Counted from the first letter of the stretch, positions 1-6,877 are shown. The stretch: 14,343 nucleotides of DNA from JACKBJ01 sp964549495 (GCA_964549495.1 CAZJWJ010000115.1:1-14343), one strand, 5' to 3'. Notes: generated by a model from the letters alone, not told the origin. Made by a program: numbers and translations.

Positions 1-50
1 AAAACGGCTCAGCTGAAAGCTGAGGGTTTTAGACCCTATCTACAGACAAT
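1..50. other. Hairpin-bearing segment of lower GC; possible edge of an inserted element
   Basis: This stretch contains the inverted repeat CTCAGCT/AGCTGAG around a GAA loop (8-24), flanked by AAAAC on the left and GTTTT on the right, which can extend the stem. Its GC content is 22 of 50 bases, clearly below the neighbouring coding DNA. The TIMP-like reading frame from the right stops making family sense just as it enters this segment. The hairpin with T runs on both strands could be a bidirectional terminator, or the terminal structure of an insertion sequence. No transposase is in the window, so the identity is unresolved. Confidence 0.35.
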
Positions 51-336
51 AAAGGATCGAGACGGTATTCGTGATCGGACCCTTCCACAATTCGGTGCCA
101 TTCATCACGAATCGGTCCGCCGGAATGGGAGCGCCCACTTGCGGCTCTCTCGAGAGCAAGGTTCCGCGAAACACGATGTCGGCATTCGCAAGACCTTCCT
201 GCGCCGTGGGCGGCTTCGGCGTGCTGCACGTACATGTCGGCTCTCCCTTGCTCGTCGGTAGCAAGACTCCTTGGTCGACCAGGAGCGTCACGGCTCCGAG
301 CAAGAGCAGCAGTTTGGACAGTTCACGGTATTGCAT
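40..336 (-). CDS. Truncated secreted TIMP-like (Cys-x-Cys) protein, probable gene remnant
   Basis: The 98-residue product starts with a basic tip and a hydrophobic signal segment (residues 9-27), then CTC at 35-37, an A-D-I-V-F-R-G stretch and an E-L-W-K-G-P motif. This order (signal, Cys-x-Cys, 'ADxVFxGxV', 'VWKGP') is what I recall from bacterial exported proteins with a TIMP-like OB fold. Those normally continue for another 50-100 residues with a 'CGxxF..G..YLVY' segment and further cysteines. Here the frame ends at a TAG right after the WKGP strand, inside a segment of different base composition, so the second half is missing. I chose the ATG at 336 because GGAAGG lies just upstream; the frame stays open to an ATG at 438, but that extension does not look like protein. 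Function is unknown and the remnant is probably inactive. Confidence 0.5.
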   Translation of the reverse strand: MQYRELSKLLLLLGAVTLLVDQGVLLPTSKGEPTCTCSTPKPPTAQEGLANADIVFRGTLLSREPQVGAPIPADRFVMNGTELWKGPITNTVSILYCL

Positions 337-689
337 GGAGCCTTCCAGCATCCTACTGATTTCGTGAGCGTTCACCCGCGGGGGCTTTCGTCTACGCCAA
401 GCCAATTCGGGCTCGGCCTGATCCATGACCGTCGCCACCGCGTGATCGATTCAGACCTGGCGGCTGGCGAGACCGTCGGAAGGTCTAGCGTCGGCATCGC
501 GACTGGATCCGTCGGGCCATCTTCTGGCCGAGGGCTGCGCTGCATTCCGCCCGAAGTTCCGAGCGCCGGCCGGGGACCCCTTGCCCGTCCGCAGACCACG
601 GATTACGCTTCGTCGAAAGATCGCTCATACCCGAAAAGCCTAGGCCGATCGATGGCCGGCCGCAACCCCTGTCTCCGCGTGAGTCGCCA
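337..689. other. 353-bp stretch without a convincing gene
   Basis: The open frames crossing this stretch have Arg/Ser/Pro-rich translations without family features, and look like chance frames in GC-rich DNA. It separates two divergent genes, so promoters for both are expected here. The only hint is a TAGGAT box on the minus strand (355-350), 13 nt before the ATG at 336. No RNA gene or clear terminator is seen. Confidence 0.4.
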
Positions 690-1295
690 ATGGAAGCCCT
701 GTCTTTCCGAATCGCCCTCGCCACGATCCTGGTCGCCTTCATCGCGCACCGCGGCTACTACACGCGGCGCATGCGGCGCAATGCCGAGGAGATCCTGGAG
801 CAGCCCGATCTGGGTCGCGGCGCCGAGGTGGCCAAGGGCCTGGCGCTGCTGGCCTTCGGCGCCACCTCGATCTACCTGCTCGTCCCCTCGTGGATCGCCT
901 GGGCGTCCATTCCCCTGCCGGACTGGCTGCGCTGGCTGGGTTTCGTCGCCGCGCTGCTCGGCTTCGGGCTGCTCGAATGGTCTCAACGCAGCCTGGGCGC
1001 CAGCTGGAGCGATGCGCCAAGCCTGCTCGAGGGCCAGGAGTTGGTCGAGCGCGGACCCTATCGTTGGGTGCGCCACCCCATCTACACCGCCTTCCTGATC
1101 ATCCTCGGCGCGACCCTGCCGATCAGCGCCAATGGGCTGGTCGGCGGCGCGTGGCTGGTGATGACCTCCTTGGACATCCGCGCTCGAATCCGCGTCGAGG
1201 AGCAGCTGATGGTCGATCGCTTCGGAGAAGCCTACCGCGACTACATGCGACGGACCGGCCGGCTGCTCCCGCGAATGTCGAGCGGTCGACCCTAG
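690..1295 (+). CDS. Isoprenylcysteine carboxyl methyltransferase (ICMT)-family membrane methyltransferase
   Basis: The 201-residue product has several hydrophobic segments (about 5-20, 50-70, 77-95 and 133-155) and the ICMT/PEMT-type signature: G-P-Y-R-W-V-R-H-P-I-Y at 122-132, followed by E-E-Q near 170-172 and the ending R-F-G-E-A-Y-R-D-Y. In this fold the RHP...EE elements form the S-adenosylmethionine pocket at the membrane surface. Bacterial relatives methylate small or lipid-like substrates that are mostly undefined, so a protein-prenyl role should not be assumed. The ATG at 690 gives the normal family length, although no good ribosome binding site precedes it. A hairpin spans the stop codon. 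The neighbour downstream begins 98 bp later and probably has its own promoter. Confidence 0.85.
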   Translation: MEALSFRIALATILVAFIAHRGYYTRRMRRNAEEILEQPDLGRGAEVAKGLALLAFGATSIYLLVPSWIAWASIPLPDWLRWLGFVAALLGFGLLEWSQRSLGASWSDAPSLLEGQELVERGPYRWVRHPIYTAFLIILGATLPISANGLVGGAWLVMTSLDIRARIRVEEQLMVDRFGEAYRDYMRRTGRLLPRMSSGRP

Positions 1296-1306
1296 AGTCT
1301 CGACCG
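1283..1306 (+). terminator. Hairpin across the stop codon, no U tract
   Basis: CGGTCGA (1283-1289) and TCGACCG (1300-1306) form a perfect 7-bp stem with a 10-nt loop that contains the TAG stop of the methyltransferase. No T run follows, so it is not a classical intrinsic terminator. It could stabilise the 3' end or act in U-independent termination. Confidence 0.3.
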
Positions 1307-1380
1307 ACTCGCATGGTAGAAACTTGCGCGGGGGTCACCTCCCCACCTCCGCCGCGGCTGCATCCATCGGCATGCTGGTG

Positions 1381-1386
1381 TACACT
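1381..1386 (+). promoter_or_regulatory. Candidate -10 box TACACT for a leaderless transcript
   Basis: GTGTACACT is followed by 7 nt and then the ATG at 1394, so transcription would begin at or next to the start codon. No ribosome binding site precedes this ATG, and no convincing -35 is present. The same GTGTACNNT-N7-ATG arrangement precedes ychF. Confidence 0.4.
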
Positions 1387-1393
1387 CGAGTCC

Positions 1394-3508
1394 ATGCAAC
1401 CCAGACCTTCGAGGCCGAGATCGATCCCTTGGCCTTCGCGACGTAGTAAGCGCAGGCCACGGCTCGATCTGGCGGCCGGCCTCCTCGGCGGTCTCGTCGC
1501 CTGGATGATCCCAGGCGCGGCACTGGCGCAGGAAAGCCCGACTCCGGAGCCACGGCCGGATGTCGTGCCGGCCGGCGCGCAGGTCCACTTGCCCGTATTG
1601 GCCTCGGATGTCGGTGACCAAGGCTGCAGCGCCTGGGTCGCGGTGCAGAACCTGGGGCCGGAATCCGGCAAGGTCGTCCTCGTCAGTTGGAGCCGAGCGT
1701 CCTTGTGCGGGCCGGATGGCGCGGGACCGGTCGATGTCAGCTGCAGCGGCTTGCTCGCGGCCGGAAACCGTTGGAGCTTCGCGCTGATCCCGAAGGGTCC
1801 ACGCGACGGTAGCGGCGTCTATGACGGCACGGAGCGGCATGCGCCAACGGCCTACAGCGCAGCGGTCTTCAGCTTCAACAGTCGAGTCTACGAGAGCGAC
1901 ATCGAAGGCCTCGCGATATGCGACTTCAACGCCGATCTGATGTGCGAGACGCTCTACTTCGGTGTCCAGCGCGACGCGGAGGACTACCGCCGATTCAAGG
2001 TAGCCTTCGACCAGAGCCTCCGCTTCGCGGGACTGGAGATGTCCGAAGTCGCCGGAAGCCCCATCCGCGCCACCGTCTACCGCCGCTGCGACACTGCCGA
2101 AGGCAGCGAGGCGGCCGATCTCTACAATGCCCGGGTGGGCGTCCAGTCCCTGCTCGAGCCAGGTCTGGAGCCCTTCGGCGCCGACCAAGCGCCCTGGGAC
2201 TACCACGTACCGCTGGTCTCGGCCGCCTCGGACGGGACCGACCCGGGCGCCGAAGCCAGCAGCGAGCGCCTCTACCTCCAGAACACCGGCTGGGCCTGCG
2301 CGACGGTTCGGATCTGGGCCCGGCCGTTGGGCGGCTGCGGGGTCGAGCGCGAGCTGGCCTCGCTGGACTTGGCCCCGGGCGAGCAGCGATTCGTCGAGGC
2401 CGGGGATACTCGATTCCCGGAGTTGGGCGACGTGCCGGCCGGCAGCCTGCGCCTGTCCAGCGACCAGCGCCTGGCCCTGGTGGCCGAGTCGCGCGGCCCG
2501 AACTGGCTGGCTTCCACGGAGATCCTGGCCGGCGCCGAGGTCCTGAACGGACCCCTTCCGTCTGTCGAGACCGCGGCAGGCTGGAGCACCCGCCTGCACC
2601 TACTGGCCCCGGCTGACGGTCCGCCCAGCGGAACCACTACCTTGCGCATCGCGATCCTCGATGCATCGGGGGCGCCGCTCGGCGAGCACACCCAGTCCAT
2701 CTGCCCTCTCGGCAGCCGGGTCATCGAGCTTTCGGAGCTCTTGGAGCCGCCGGCCGCGATCGATGCAGCACGGGGCCTGCGGATCGAGGTTCTCGACCAA
2801 GAATCCTGGGCCCCGCAGCGCGTCGTGGCCCTGGTCGAAACGCTCCGCCGCGATGGCGATGGCCGCGTGCTGGAGGCCTCCCGCTACCCGCTCGAGCCGG
2901 ATCTGCCCTGGATCTACCCGGGCGCGAAGCTTCTCTCGCTACCCATCCTGACCCACGCGCCGGGATCCGGGCTCTCGCCGGCCACCGTCAGCCTGCACAA
3001 CGCCAACCTATATCCGGGTTTCACCGACCTGGCGCTCTACCTCTTCGACCAGAACGGCTACGTCCAGCAGACCTGCCAGCGGTTGACCGCCGGCCAGACG
3101 CTCGACGTCCAGCCGGCCGCGCTACCCTTGCTCGCCGACGGCTTCCAGGGCAGCGCGACCATCAGCGCCAGCCACTGGGAGCACCCCGTCCCGGGCCCGG
3201 TCTCCGACCCGGAGGCCAATCGTCCAAACCTGACCGCGGCCCTGGTCGAGCGCTGGCCGGCCTCAGCGGCTCCTGCCGGCGGCAGCGACGCCCACATCGC
3301 CCGCGCGCAACCCTTCGACCGCTTACCGGACGAGTTGCGCACGCTCCTTCCGTCCTGCGTCTCGGCACCCGACGGCCCCGTGGCCGCCACGCCGGCACCC
3401 GGTCAGGCGACACCTCGTCCCCCGCTACGCGCGGGGATCGAGGACCCGCGCCCGGTCTATTTCCTCCGCGAGCGCGTCCACCTACCGCTGGTGCTGACGA
3501 GGCGGTAG
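1394..3508 (+). CDS. Large secreted protein of four diverged beta-rich modules
   Basis: The 704-residue product starts with an Arg-rich tip, a hydrophobic core (26-45) and an A-L-A/Q site after residue 45, so it is very probably exported. The mature part appears to repeat a module four times, beginning near 63 (VHLPVLASD), 272 (VPLVSAASD), 401 (LHLLAPADG) and 514 (LSLPILTHA). Each opening strand is followed by a segment such as 'VAVQNLGP', 'LYLQNTG' or 'VSLHNANL', then usually a Cys region, and, in most modules, a strand resembling 'GSLRLSSDQRLALVAE'. A Pro/Ala-rich linker near the end leads to the terminal R-V-H-L-P-L-V-L-T-R-R, which echoes the first module. I recognise no catalytic motif; a surface, adhesive or matrix role is only a guess. 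The ATG at 1394 was chosen because it starts the signal peptide and follows a -10-like box; the frame is open further upstream but runs through the methyltransferase gene. Confidence 0.8.
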   Translation: MQPRPSRPRSIPWPSRRSKRRPRLDLAAGLLGGLVAWMIPGAALAQESPTPEPRPDVVPAGAQVHLPVLASDVGDQGCSAWVAVQNLGPESGKVVLVSWSRASLCGPDGAGPVDVSCSGLLAAGNRWSFALIPKGPRDGSGVYDGTERHAPTAYSAAVFSFNSRVYESDIEGLAICDFNADLMCETLYFGVQRDAEDYRRFKVAFDQSLRFAGLEMSEVAGSPIRATVYRRCDTAEGSEAADLYNARVGVQSLLEPGLEPFGADQAPWDYHVPLVSAASDGTDPGAEASSERLYLQNTGWACATVRIWARPLGGCGVERELASLDLAPGEQRFVEAGDTRFPELGDVPAGSLRLSSDQRLALVAESRGPNWLASTEILAGAEVLNGPLPSVETAAGWSTRLHLLAPADGPPSGTTTLRIAILDASGAPLGEHTQSICPLGSRVIELSELLEPPAAIDAARGLRIEVLDQESWAPQRVVALVETLRRDGDGRVLEASRYPLEPDLPWIYPGAKLLSLPILTHAPGSGLSPATVSLHNANLYPGFTDLALYLFDQNGYVQQTCQRLTAGQTLDVQPAALPLLADGFQGSATISASHWEHPVPGPVSDPEANRPNLTAALVERWPASAAPAGGSDAHIARAQPFDRLPDELRTLLPSCVSAPDGPVAATPAPGQATPRPPLRAGIEDPRPVYFLRERVHLPLVLTRR

Positions 3509-3509
3509 G
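3481..3509 (+). terminator. Hairpin across the stop codon, no U tract
   Basis: CCTACCGC (3481-3488) pairs perfectly with GCGGTAGG (3502-3509) over a 13-nt loop, and the right arm contains the TAG stop of the secreted protein gene. No T run follows. Confidence 0.3.
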
Positions 3510-3530
3510 GACTCTGCCAGGATTACGTGA

Positions 3531-3551
3531 CCGATTCGGATACCGAATCGG
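3531..3551. terminator. Perfect 9-bp inverted repeat between convergent genes
   Basis: CCGATTCGG (3531-3539) and CCGAATCGG (3543-3551) are exact reverse complements around the loop ATA. The repeat sits in the 86-bp gap between two convergent gene ends, where a bidirectional terminator is expected, but neither side has a T run. A protein-binding dyad is the alternative. Confidence 0.45.
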
Positions 3552-3594
3552 ATGCGACAGCGCTTCGAGCCTCGCGAATCCGAGCAGCCGGCCC

Positions 3595-3837
3595 CTACTC
3601 CTCACGCCGGAAATAAAGCCAGACGCCCTCGGTCCAACCGCCGGCCATGTCGCGCGAGCTACTGATGGGCTCGACCCGCTCCAGACGGAAGCCCTCGCCG
3701 GCCAGCTGGTTGCAGACCACCTGCTGCTCCTCGGCCAGGCGCTCGCGCCAGTCCTCCTCGCTCTCGTCGGGGCGCATTCCCTTGAGCTTCATCTTGCGGC
3801 CGGATCCGACGTAGACGACGCGGTATGCATCGGTCAT
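3595..3837 (-). CDS. Small uncharacterised protein, DUF4177-like
   Basis: This 80-residue soluble protein has no signal peptide or membrane segment. It opens with a beta strand (Y-R-V-V-Y-V-G), continues with a charged helix rich in Glu/Arg (24-43), then Q-L-A-G-E-G-F-R-L-E-R-V and a final strand (G-V-W-L-Y-F-R-R). This order, strand - helix - 'L..eGf.le.v' - strand, resembles the DUF4177 group of short proteins, whose function is unknown; the match is by pattern only. The start at 3837 is supported by GAGGAGG about 6 nt upstream. An ATG 45 nt further upstream would add a less likely N-terminus. It faces the secreted protein gene tail to tail and is divergent from the cyclase. Confidence 0.65.
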   Translation of the reverse strand: MTDAYRVVYVGSGRKMKLKGMRPDESEEDWRERLAEEQQVVCNQLAGEGFRLERVEPISSSRDMAGGWTEGVWLYFRREE

Positions 3838-3869
3838 GGCTTCCTCCTCGTTCTTTGCTGTGCATCTCA

Positions 3870-3875
3870 AGGATA
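3870..3875 (-). promoter_or_regulatory. Candidate -10 box TATCCT for the small minus-strand gene
   Basis: Read on the minus strand, TATCCT lies 32 nt before the ATG at 3837. This would give a short 5' UTR of about 25 nt that contains the GAGGAGG ribosome binding site. I see no -35 match. Confidence 0.3.
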
Positions 3876-3940
3876 GCCCCAACCCGGAACCGCGCGCCCT
3901 CGCATCGGAGTCGGTCGCTGGCTTGAAGTCAAAAGAGGAG

Positions 3941-3946
3941 TACCAT
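3941..3946 (+). promoter_or_regulatory. Candidate -10 box TACCAT upstream of the cyclase leader ORF
   Basis: TACCAT is followed by 8 nt and an ATG at 3955 that opens a 20-codon ORF. The same hexamer stands 7 nt before the ychF ATG. If it is used, the cyclase mRNA would begin at or near the short ORF's start codon. Confidence 0.35.
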
Positions 3947-3954
3947 CGCCGCGG

Positions 3955-4017
3955 ATGGAAGTGGTCACCGTACTCATCGGATGGGCCACCCGGCCCGCGG
4001 AAAGGGGAAGTCCGTGA
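3955..4017 (+). CDS. Putative 20-codon leader ORF overlapping the cyclase start
   Basis: An ATG at 3955 opens a 20-residue frame, hydrophobic at first (MEVVTVLIGW) and then basic, that ends with TGA at 4015-4017. The stop overlaps the proposed GTG start of the cyclase (4014-4016) as GTGA, the geometry of translational coupling. The ORF follows a -10-like box by 8 nt, so it may be read from a leaderless transcript. It is short enough to arise by chance and I know of no homologue. Confidence 0.3.
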   Translation: MEVVTVLIGWATRPAERGSP

Positions 4018-5621
4018 ACCGTCGAGACGTCATGCGAGATCGACTGATGCGTTTCGCGGCTCGGCCGGGCGATTCCGAGGACGTGGCCTTCCAGAACGCG
4101 CTCGCCCTCGGCACGGCCACCGCCTGCTGCGCGGCCGGCATGGTCTGGAGCGCCATGTACTTCGTGGCCATCGGCCCCGGACCGACCATGGCGCTTCCCC
4201 TGCTCTTCGTGGTGATCGTGGGGGCGTCCATCGCCCTCTCCGCCAGGATCGCCGATCCACGCCCCATGGTGTATGCGCTCTTGACCTGCATCACCTGGAT
4301 CTCGGCGCTCATCCAATGGACCATCGGCAGCGCCTCGGGCGCCGGCATGGTCATCAGCTGGAGCTTCCTCGGTCCGATCGGGGCCTTGATGTTCCTGTCG
4401 CTGCGGCAGGGCATCGCATGGATGGCGATGTTCCTGGTCATCGTCTTCATCTCCGCCATCCTCGATCCGGCCTTGCTGGGCGAGCCCATCCCCGTCTCGG
4501 AACGCATGCAGGCCTTCTTCCTGACCATGAACCTCAGCGTATCCCTTTCCGTCGTGTTCGCGGCGGCCGCCTGGTTCATGCGATCGCTGGAGCACGAACG
4601 GTCACGGCTCCTGGATCTGAGCACCTTTCTCAAGCGCACCTTCGGGCGCTTCCACTCGGATCAGGTGCTAGAGGCGATCATCGAGGACCCGATGGCCGCG
4701 CAGGCAAGCGGCACCCGGGCGCCGGTGACGATCATGATGTCGGATCTGCGTGGCTTCACCGCGCTCTGCGAGCGGAGGCGCGCCGAAGAGATCGTCGAGA
4801 TGCTGAACCTCTACCTGTCGGCAATGGTCAACATCATCGAAGAGTACGGCGGCACGGTCAACGCGATCAGCGGCGATGGCATGCTCATCACTTTCGGCGC
4901 ACCCAAGCCCATGCAGGACCGCGTGGAGCGGGCCGTGGCCTGCGCCATCCGGATGCAGAACGCGATGGAGGACGTCAACCGGGACCTCGAGACACGCGGG
5001 CTGCCGGCGCTGGCGATGGGCATCGGCATCCACGAAGCCGAGGTGGTCGTCGGCACCATCGGCTCCGAGAAGCGCGCCATGTACGGCGTCATCGGCAGCG
5101 GCGTCAATATGGCCTCGCGCATCGAGGGCTATTCGACAGGCGGTCAGATCCTCGTGTCGCAGTCGGTCTACGATGCGCTGGGCGATACCCTGCGTATCGA
5201 CGGTCGCCGCGAGATGCTGCCCAAGGGCAGCGAGGCAGCCCTCGTCATCTACGACGTCGGCGGGATCGGCGGTCGCCATCATCTCTTCCTGCAAGGCGTG
5301 GCCGAGCCGCTCGTGGAGCTGACCCGGCCGATCTCCGCACTGGCGGTGGTCGTGCAGGGCAAGGTTGCCGAGGACATCCAGCACCGGACGCTCCTGACCC
5401 ATCTCAGCCGTGCGGAGGCGCAACTCCTATCCCCAACACCACTGGCGAGTCAGCAGAGCATCAAGCTCAACTTGTGCGACGTGCCGCAGCGGCTGAAGCT
5501 CTGCTCCGCCTACGCGACCGTGACGCGGCGCGAAGGCGAACACCATTGGATCACCTTCACATCCATCGCCCCGGAGATCGAGGCCTACCTCTTCGCCAGC
5601 CTGCAACTGTCCAGCGCATGA
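4014..5621 (+). CDS. Six-TM class III nucleotide cyclase with a possible PilZ-like tail
   Basis: The 535-residue protein (GTG start) has six hydrophobic segments (about 25-190), a linker helix, a class III cyclase domain (about 237-414) and a C-terminal extension. The domain keeps both metal-binding aspartates (D244 in M-S-D-L-R-G-F-T, D288 in S-G-D-G) and the transition-state pair N365 and R369 (V-N-M-A-S-R), plus the G-I-H...V-G-T-I-G-S-E-K-R segment. The usual base-recognising Lys is Ala284 and the usual Asp/Thr is Gly358 (Y-G-V-I-G), so ATP or GTP preference cannot be assigned. The tail (about 438-529) reads like a beta barrel with 'LTHLSRAEAQLLSP' and 'HHWITFTSI', suggesting a degenerate PilZ-like domain without the RxxxR motif. 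I preferred GTG 4014 because AAGGGGAAG precedes it; ATG 3981 and ATG 4032 are alternatives. Confidence 0.88.
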   Translation: MNRRDVMRDRLMRFAARPGDSEDVAFQNALALGTATACCAAGMVWSAMYFVAIGPGPTMALPLLFVVIVGASIALSARIADPRPMVYALLTCITWISALIQWTIGSASGAGMVISWSFLGPIGALMFLSLRQGIAWMAMFLVIVFISAILDPALLGEPIPVSERMQAFFLTMNLSVSLSVVFAAAAWFMRSLEHERSRLLDLSTFLKRTFGRFHSDQVLEAIIEDPMAAQASGTRAPVTIMMSDLRGFTALCERRRAEEIVEMLNLYLSAMVNIIEEYGGTVNAISGDGMLITFGAPKPMQDRVERAVACAIRMQNAMEDVNRDLETRGLPALAMGIGIHEAEVVVGTIGSEKRAMYGVIGSGVNMASRIEGYSTGGQILVSQSVYDALGDTLRIDGRREMLPKGSEAALVIYDVGGIGGRHHLFLQGVAEPLVELTRPISALAVVVQGKVAEDIQHRTLLTHLSRAEAQLLSPTPLASQQSIKLNLCDVPQRLKLCSAYATVTRREGEHHWITFTSIAPEIEAYLFASLQLSSA

Positions 5622-5624
5622 TCT

Positions 5625-5647
5625 CGGTCGAAGGCCCTCGCCGACCG
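5625..5647. terminator. Weak hairpin between convergent cyclase and monooxygenase genes
   Basis: CGGTCG (5625-5630) pairs with CGACCG (5642-5647) over an 11-nt loop in the 37-bp gap between the two convergent stop codons. There is no T run on either side. It may serve both genes. Confidence 0.25.
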
Positions 5648-5658
5648 CTTCCGAGCAC

Positions 5659-6777
5659 TCAGCCGGCGTCGACGGCCGCCTGCCGGCGCGCGATCTCCGC
5701 CCGCACCACCGGCGCCACCTCGGTGCCCAGGAGCTCGACGGCGCGCATGACCTTGTCGTGCGGCATGGTGCCGATGCTGGGCATCAGCAGCAGGCGCTGG
5801 TGGCCGAAGAGCTCGTGCTGGAAGAGGATCTTGTCGATGATCTGCTGCGGGCTGCCGACGAAGTTGGCGCCGCGCGGGCCGCAGGAGGCCTCGAACTGGC
5901 TCTTGGACATGGGCGGCCAGCCGCGCTCGCGGCCGATCTTGTTCATCACCTGGGCGAAGTAGGGGAAGGCCTCGTCGATGGCCCGATCGCCGTCCTCGGC
6001 GATATGGGCGTGCGAGTTGATGCTCATCGGCAGCGCGTCCGGGTCGCGGCCGGCCTGCGCCGCCGCGCGGCGGTAGAGATCGGCCATCGGCGCGAAGCGC
6101 TCGGGCATGCCGCCGATGATGGCCAGGGCCAAGGGCAAGCCCAGCCGCGCCGCGCGGACCACCGACTCGGGCGTGCCGCCCACGGCCAGCCAGATGGGCA
6201 GGTGATCCTGGTAGGGGCGCGGGTAGACACCCTGGCCGGTCAGCGCGGCCCGGTGCCGGCCCGACCACCGCACCTCGACCTGCTGGCGCAGCTGCAGCAG
6301 CAGCTCGAGCTTCTCGGAGAAGAGCTCGTCGTAGTCCCGTAGGTCGTAGCCGAAGAGCGGGAAGGACTCGGTGAAGGAGCCGCGGCCGGCCATGATCTCG
6401 GCCCGCCCCCGGCTCAGCAAGTCCAGCGTCGCGTACTGCTGGAAGACCCGCACCGGGTCCTCCGAGCTCAGCACCGTCACCGCGCTGGAGAGGCGGATGC
6501 GCTCGGTCCGCATGGCCGCCGCCGCGAGGATCACCGCCGGCGCCGAGGAGACGAAGTCCGGCCGATGGTGCTCGCCCAGCCCGACGACGTCCAGGCCCAG
6601 CCGGTCGGCCAGCTCGATCATCTCGAGCAGCTGCTCGAGGCGCTGCGCCTCGGAGATCAGCTCGCCCGTCTCCGGATCGGGCGTCCGCTCGGCAAAGGAG
6701 TAGAGGCCGATCTCGAAGGCGGGCGACTCGGCGTCAGTCGGACCGCTGCCGGCCCCGGAGTCGGATCGTCGATTCAT
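5659..6777 (-). CDS. LLM-class (bacterial luciferase-like) flavin-dependent oxidoreductase
   Basis: The 372-residue product is a soluble TIM-barrel protein of the luciferase-like monooxygenase superfamily, which use reduced FMN or F420. Evidence is the strand-helix order with G-E-H-H-R-P-D (68-74), the 'A-A-A-M-R-T-E-R-I-R-L-S-S-A-V' strand, 'P-V-R-V-F-Q-Q-Y-A-T-L-D-L-L-S-R-G-R-A-E' and 'G-R-G-S-F-T-E-S-F', followed by the 'I-W-L-A-V-G-G-T-P-E-S' segment typical of the family. Length is normal. The substrate cannot be predicted from sequence. The start at 6777 is supported by AGAGGAT about 7 nt upstream; a start at 6828 would add 17 residues without homology. The first 20 residues are Ser/Gly/Asp-rich and probably disordered. 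The gene is divergent from ychF across 113 bp, with no sign of a partner reductase nearby. Confidence 0.92.
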   Translation of the reverse strand: MNRRSDSGAGSGPTDAESPAFEIGLYSFAERTPDPETGELISEAQRLEQLLEMIELADRLGLDVVGLGEHHRPDFVSSAPAVILAAAAMRTERIRLSSAVTVLSSEDPVRVFQQYATLDLLSRGRAEIMAGRGSFTESFPLFGYDLRDYDELFSEKLELLLQLRQQVEVRWSGRHRAALTGQGVYPRPYQDHLPIWLAVGGTPESVVRAARLGLPLALAIIGGMPERFAPMADLYRRAAAQAGRDPDALPMSINSHAHIAEDGDRAIDEAFPYFAQVMNKIGRERGWPPMSKSQFEASCGPRGANFVGSPQQIIDKILFQHELFGHQRLLLMPSIGTMPHDKVMRAVELLGTEVAPVVRAEIARRQAAVDAG

Positions 6778-6828
6778 GGTGTCATCCTCTGGTAGGACAT
6801 GCCCTGTTGAGACGCATCCACCAAGCAT

Positions 6829-6834
6829 ATCCTA
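6829..6834 (-). promoter_or_regulatory. Candidate -10 box TAGGAT for the flavin oxidoreductase gene
   Basis: On the minus strand TAGGAT lies 51 nt before the ATG at 6777, which leaves a UTR that carries the AGAGGAT ribosome binding site. It shares the short divergent intergenic region with the ychF promoter. No -35 is evident. Confidence 0.25.
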
Positions 6835-6877
6835 CGCACCGGCCCGGCAACGATTCGGTTTCGCCCCGGCGCTCGTG

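Noticed and set aside
364..375. GTGA-N4-TCAC dyad upstream of the TIMP-like remnant, resembling a CRP half-site pair
   Set aside because: The spacing is 4 instead of the 6 of a CRP site, and short dyads like this are frequent by chance.
271..1098. Long plus-strand open frame of 275 codons across the gap before the methyltransferase gene
   Set aside because: Its translation is Arg/Ser/Pro-rich without family features, and it overlaps the convincing methyltransferase frame.
1292..2599. 435-codon minus-strand open frame opposite the secreted protein
   Set aside because: GC-rich antisense shadow; the plus-strand frame has a signal peptide and repeats, while this one has a biased composition and no domain features.
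3836..5962. 708-codon plus-strand open frame over the cyclase region
   Set aside because: Runs through the cyclase in another frame with Arg/His/Gly-rich sequence; the cyclase motifs lie in the other frame.
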